From Providencia hangzhouensis (GTDB lineage Bacteria; Pseudomonadota; Gammaproteobacteria; Enterobacterales; Enterobacteriaceae): 64,000 nt of DNA. The notes below the pieces were generated by a model. The model searched no databases. It was given only the letters and a program-made list of their open reading frames with translations, and was not told the origin of the DNA. The stretch is taken from positions 2,728,001-2,792,000 of the forward strand of contig NZ_CP135052.1 of NCBI RefSeq assembly GCF_029193595.2. Direction: 5' to 3'. Of this stretch, positions 63,196 through 64,000 are shown piece by piece. Position numbers and translations under genes: made by a program. The stretch's first letter is position 1. Each line of letters starts with the position of its first letter.

Positions 63196-63585
63196 ATGAC
63201 TAATAATGTCCATATCCTAAAAACTGATCCTTCAGATAACCCTTGTGTAAGCTGCGGTGCATGTTGTGCCTATTTTCGTGTCTCTTTTTATTGGGCTGAG
63301 GCTGAAAGTGGGGGTGGTGTTGTACCACAACATTTAACTGAGCAAATAACCCCATTTATGAGTTGTATGCAGGGAACAAACCAAAAACATAATACGCGTT
63401 GTAGCGCTTTAGAGGGCACCATTGGAGAGTGTGTGTCTTGTTCGATATACACACAAAGGCCAACACCTTGCCGCGAGTTTGAACAATCTTGGCAAGATGG
63501 TATTTATAATGAGGCGTGCGATAGAGCACGTGCTGCTCATGGTTTACCCCCTTTAGAGCCTCATCAACCACAAATAGCGTGCTAG
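63196..63585 (+). CDS. YkgJ-type cysteine cluster protein
   Basis: 129 residues of the UPF0153/YkgJ family, recognised by [15 protein letters not shown] (CxxCxxCC, residues about 17-24) and further cysteines in [17 protein letters not shown] and TPCREFE. The cysteines probably bind zinc or an Fe-S cluster; the function is unknown. No clear ribosome binding site before the ATG. It stands alone. Confidence 0.85.
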   Translation: MTNNVHILKTDPSDNPCVSCGACCAYFRVSFYWAEAESGGGVVPQHLTEQITPFMSCMQGTNQKHNTRCSALEGTIGECVSCSIYTQRPTPCREFEQSWQDGIYNEACDRARAAHGLPPLEPHQPQIAC

Positions 63586-63594
63586 CCGTCAATG

Positions 63595-63624
63595 ACCCAG
63601 ATTTTTCTGGGTTATCTCTTTTTT
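63595..63624 (+). terminator. Terminator of the cysteine cluster gene
   Basis: Stem ACCCAGA / TCTGGGT with T-loop, followed by TATCTCTTTTTT. Confidence 0.7.
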
Positions 63625-63680
63625 GAGCCAAATCTGAAAAATGCGTCCTTGCACACGTGTTAATCATCCAGCTATTTAAA

Positions 63681-64000
63681 TTACATAATTTCGTTCATTA
63701 CCTGCATCGCCAACTCAAAAGAGTATAAACGAGCTTGATGATCAAAAATTTGGCCATTTACCATAATTTCATCCGCTTGAGTTTGCCGTAATATCGTATC
63801 CAACCCATGACGTACCTTGGTTTTATCCCCTACCAATGACATGCCTAATGCTTGTTGAACACCAAATTTTTCAGCGGGTGACCAAATATTTTCCATACTC
63901 TCAACAGGTGCAGACAATTGAGAAGGTTGACCACGACGTAACATAACAAAGGCTTGCTGCATCGACGTAAATAAAAACTCTGCTTCACGTTGAGTATCCG
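63681..64000 (-). CDS. Luciferase-like (LLM class) flavin oxidoreductase, C-terminal part
   Basis: The frame is open to the right edge, so about 106 C-terminal residues are visible. DTQREAEFLFTSMQQAF, LRRGQPSQL, GDKTKVRHGLDTILRQTQADEIMVNGQIFDHQARLYSFEL matches the end of the YhbW-like group of bacterial luciferase-type monooxygenases. The FMN-binding N-terminal part lies outside the window. Substrate unknown. Confidence 0.82.
   Translation of the reverse strand, partial: DTQREAEFLFTSMQQAFVMLRRGQPSQLSAPVESMENIWSPAEKFGVQQALGMSLVGDKTKVRHGLDTILRQTQADEIMVNGQIFDHQARLYSFELAMQVMNEIM

Overview
The window looks like a chromosomal segment of an AT-rich enterobacterium of the Morganellaceae, most likely Providencia. 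I infer this from E. coli-like gene order (suf, ydiIJK, rprA, ppsA/ppsR, aroH; nlpC, btuDC, ihfA, pheTS, rplT, rpmI, infC, thrS; yniABC, ydjM, tcyP), protein similarity recalled from the E. coli and Yersinia families, low GC, and the presence of fosA, arnBCADTEF and sitABCD. I could run no searches, so the genus is an inference.

Layout. 1-3816: sufABCD, iron-sulfur assembly, read leftwards. 4227-9068: menI (ydiI), ydiJ and divergent ydiK, followed by the small RNA gene rprA. 9776-14452: ppsA with a Cra operator, divergent ppsR, then aroH. 14600-19130: a Fur-type haem uptake locus, with a receptor gene interrupted by a -1 frameshift at a slippery A-AAA-AAG heptamer, then hemS, then a MarA/SoxS-like regulator with a marbox. 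19209-30186: lplA, nlpC, the seven-gene arn (lipid A aminoarabinose) operon behind a PmrA-like box, and btuD-btuC. 30303-31352: a lone gene for a eukaryote-like RhoGAP domain protein. 31416-39497: ihfA, pheTS with the pheM leader and attenuator, rplT, rpmI, TWO tandem infC genes, and thrS. 39755-43714: small membrane and orphan genes, fosA, an orphan terminator that may end a small RNA, three DnaA boxes, marC and emtA. 43998-47547: sitABCD metal importer behind a perfect Fur palindrome. 47651-57797: a tight four-gene operon of unknown function (AAA+ ATPase, radical-SAM protein, a 2,100-residue zinc-ribbon/pseudokinase/SF1-helicase/nuclease protein, and a coiled-coil protein). 58069-64000: yniA, an ERIC repeat, yniB, hxpB, LexA-controlled ydjM, tcyP, a cysteine-cluster protein and a truncated luciferase-like oxidoreductase.

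Much of the segment concerns iron and stress: suf, the haem locus, sit, and Fur-like sites. The strongest candidates for undescribed biology are the four-gene operon at 47651-57797, which has the domain make-up of a defence or quality-control system, and the RhoGAP protein, which has no obvious target inside a bacterium. The infC duplication and the frameshifted haem receptor are the next most notable. I saw no CRISPR array, tRNA, rRNA, insertion sequence or prophage.
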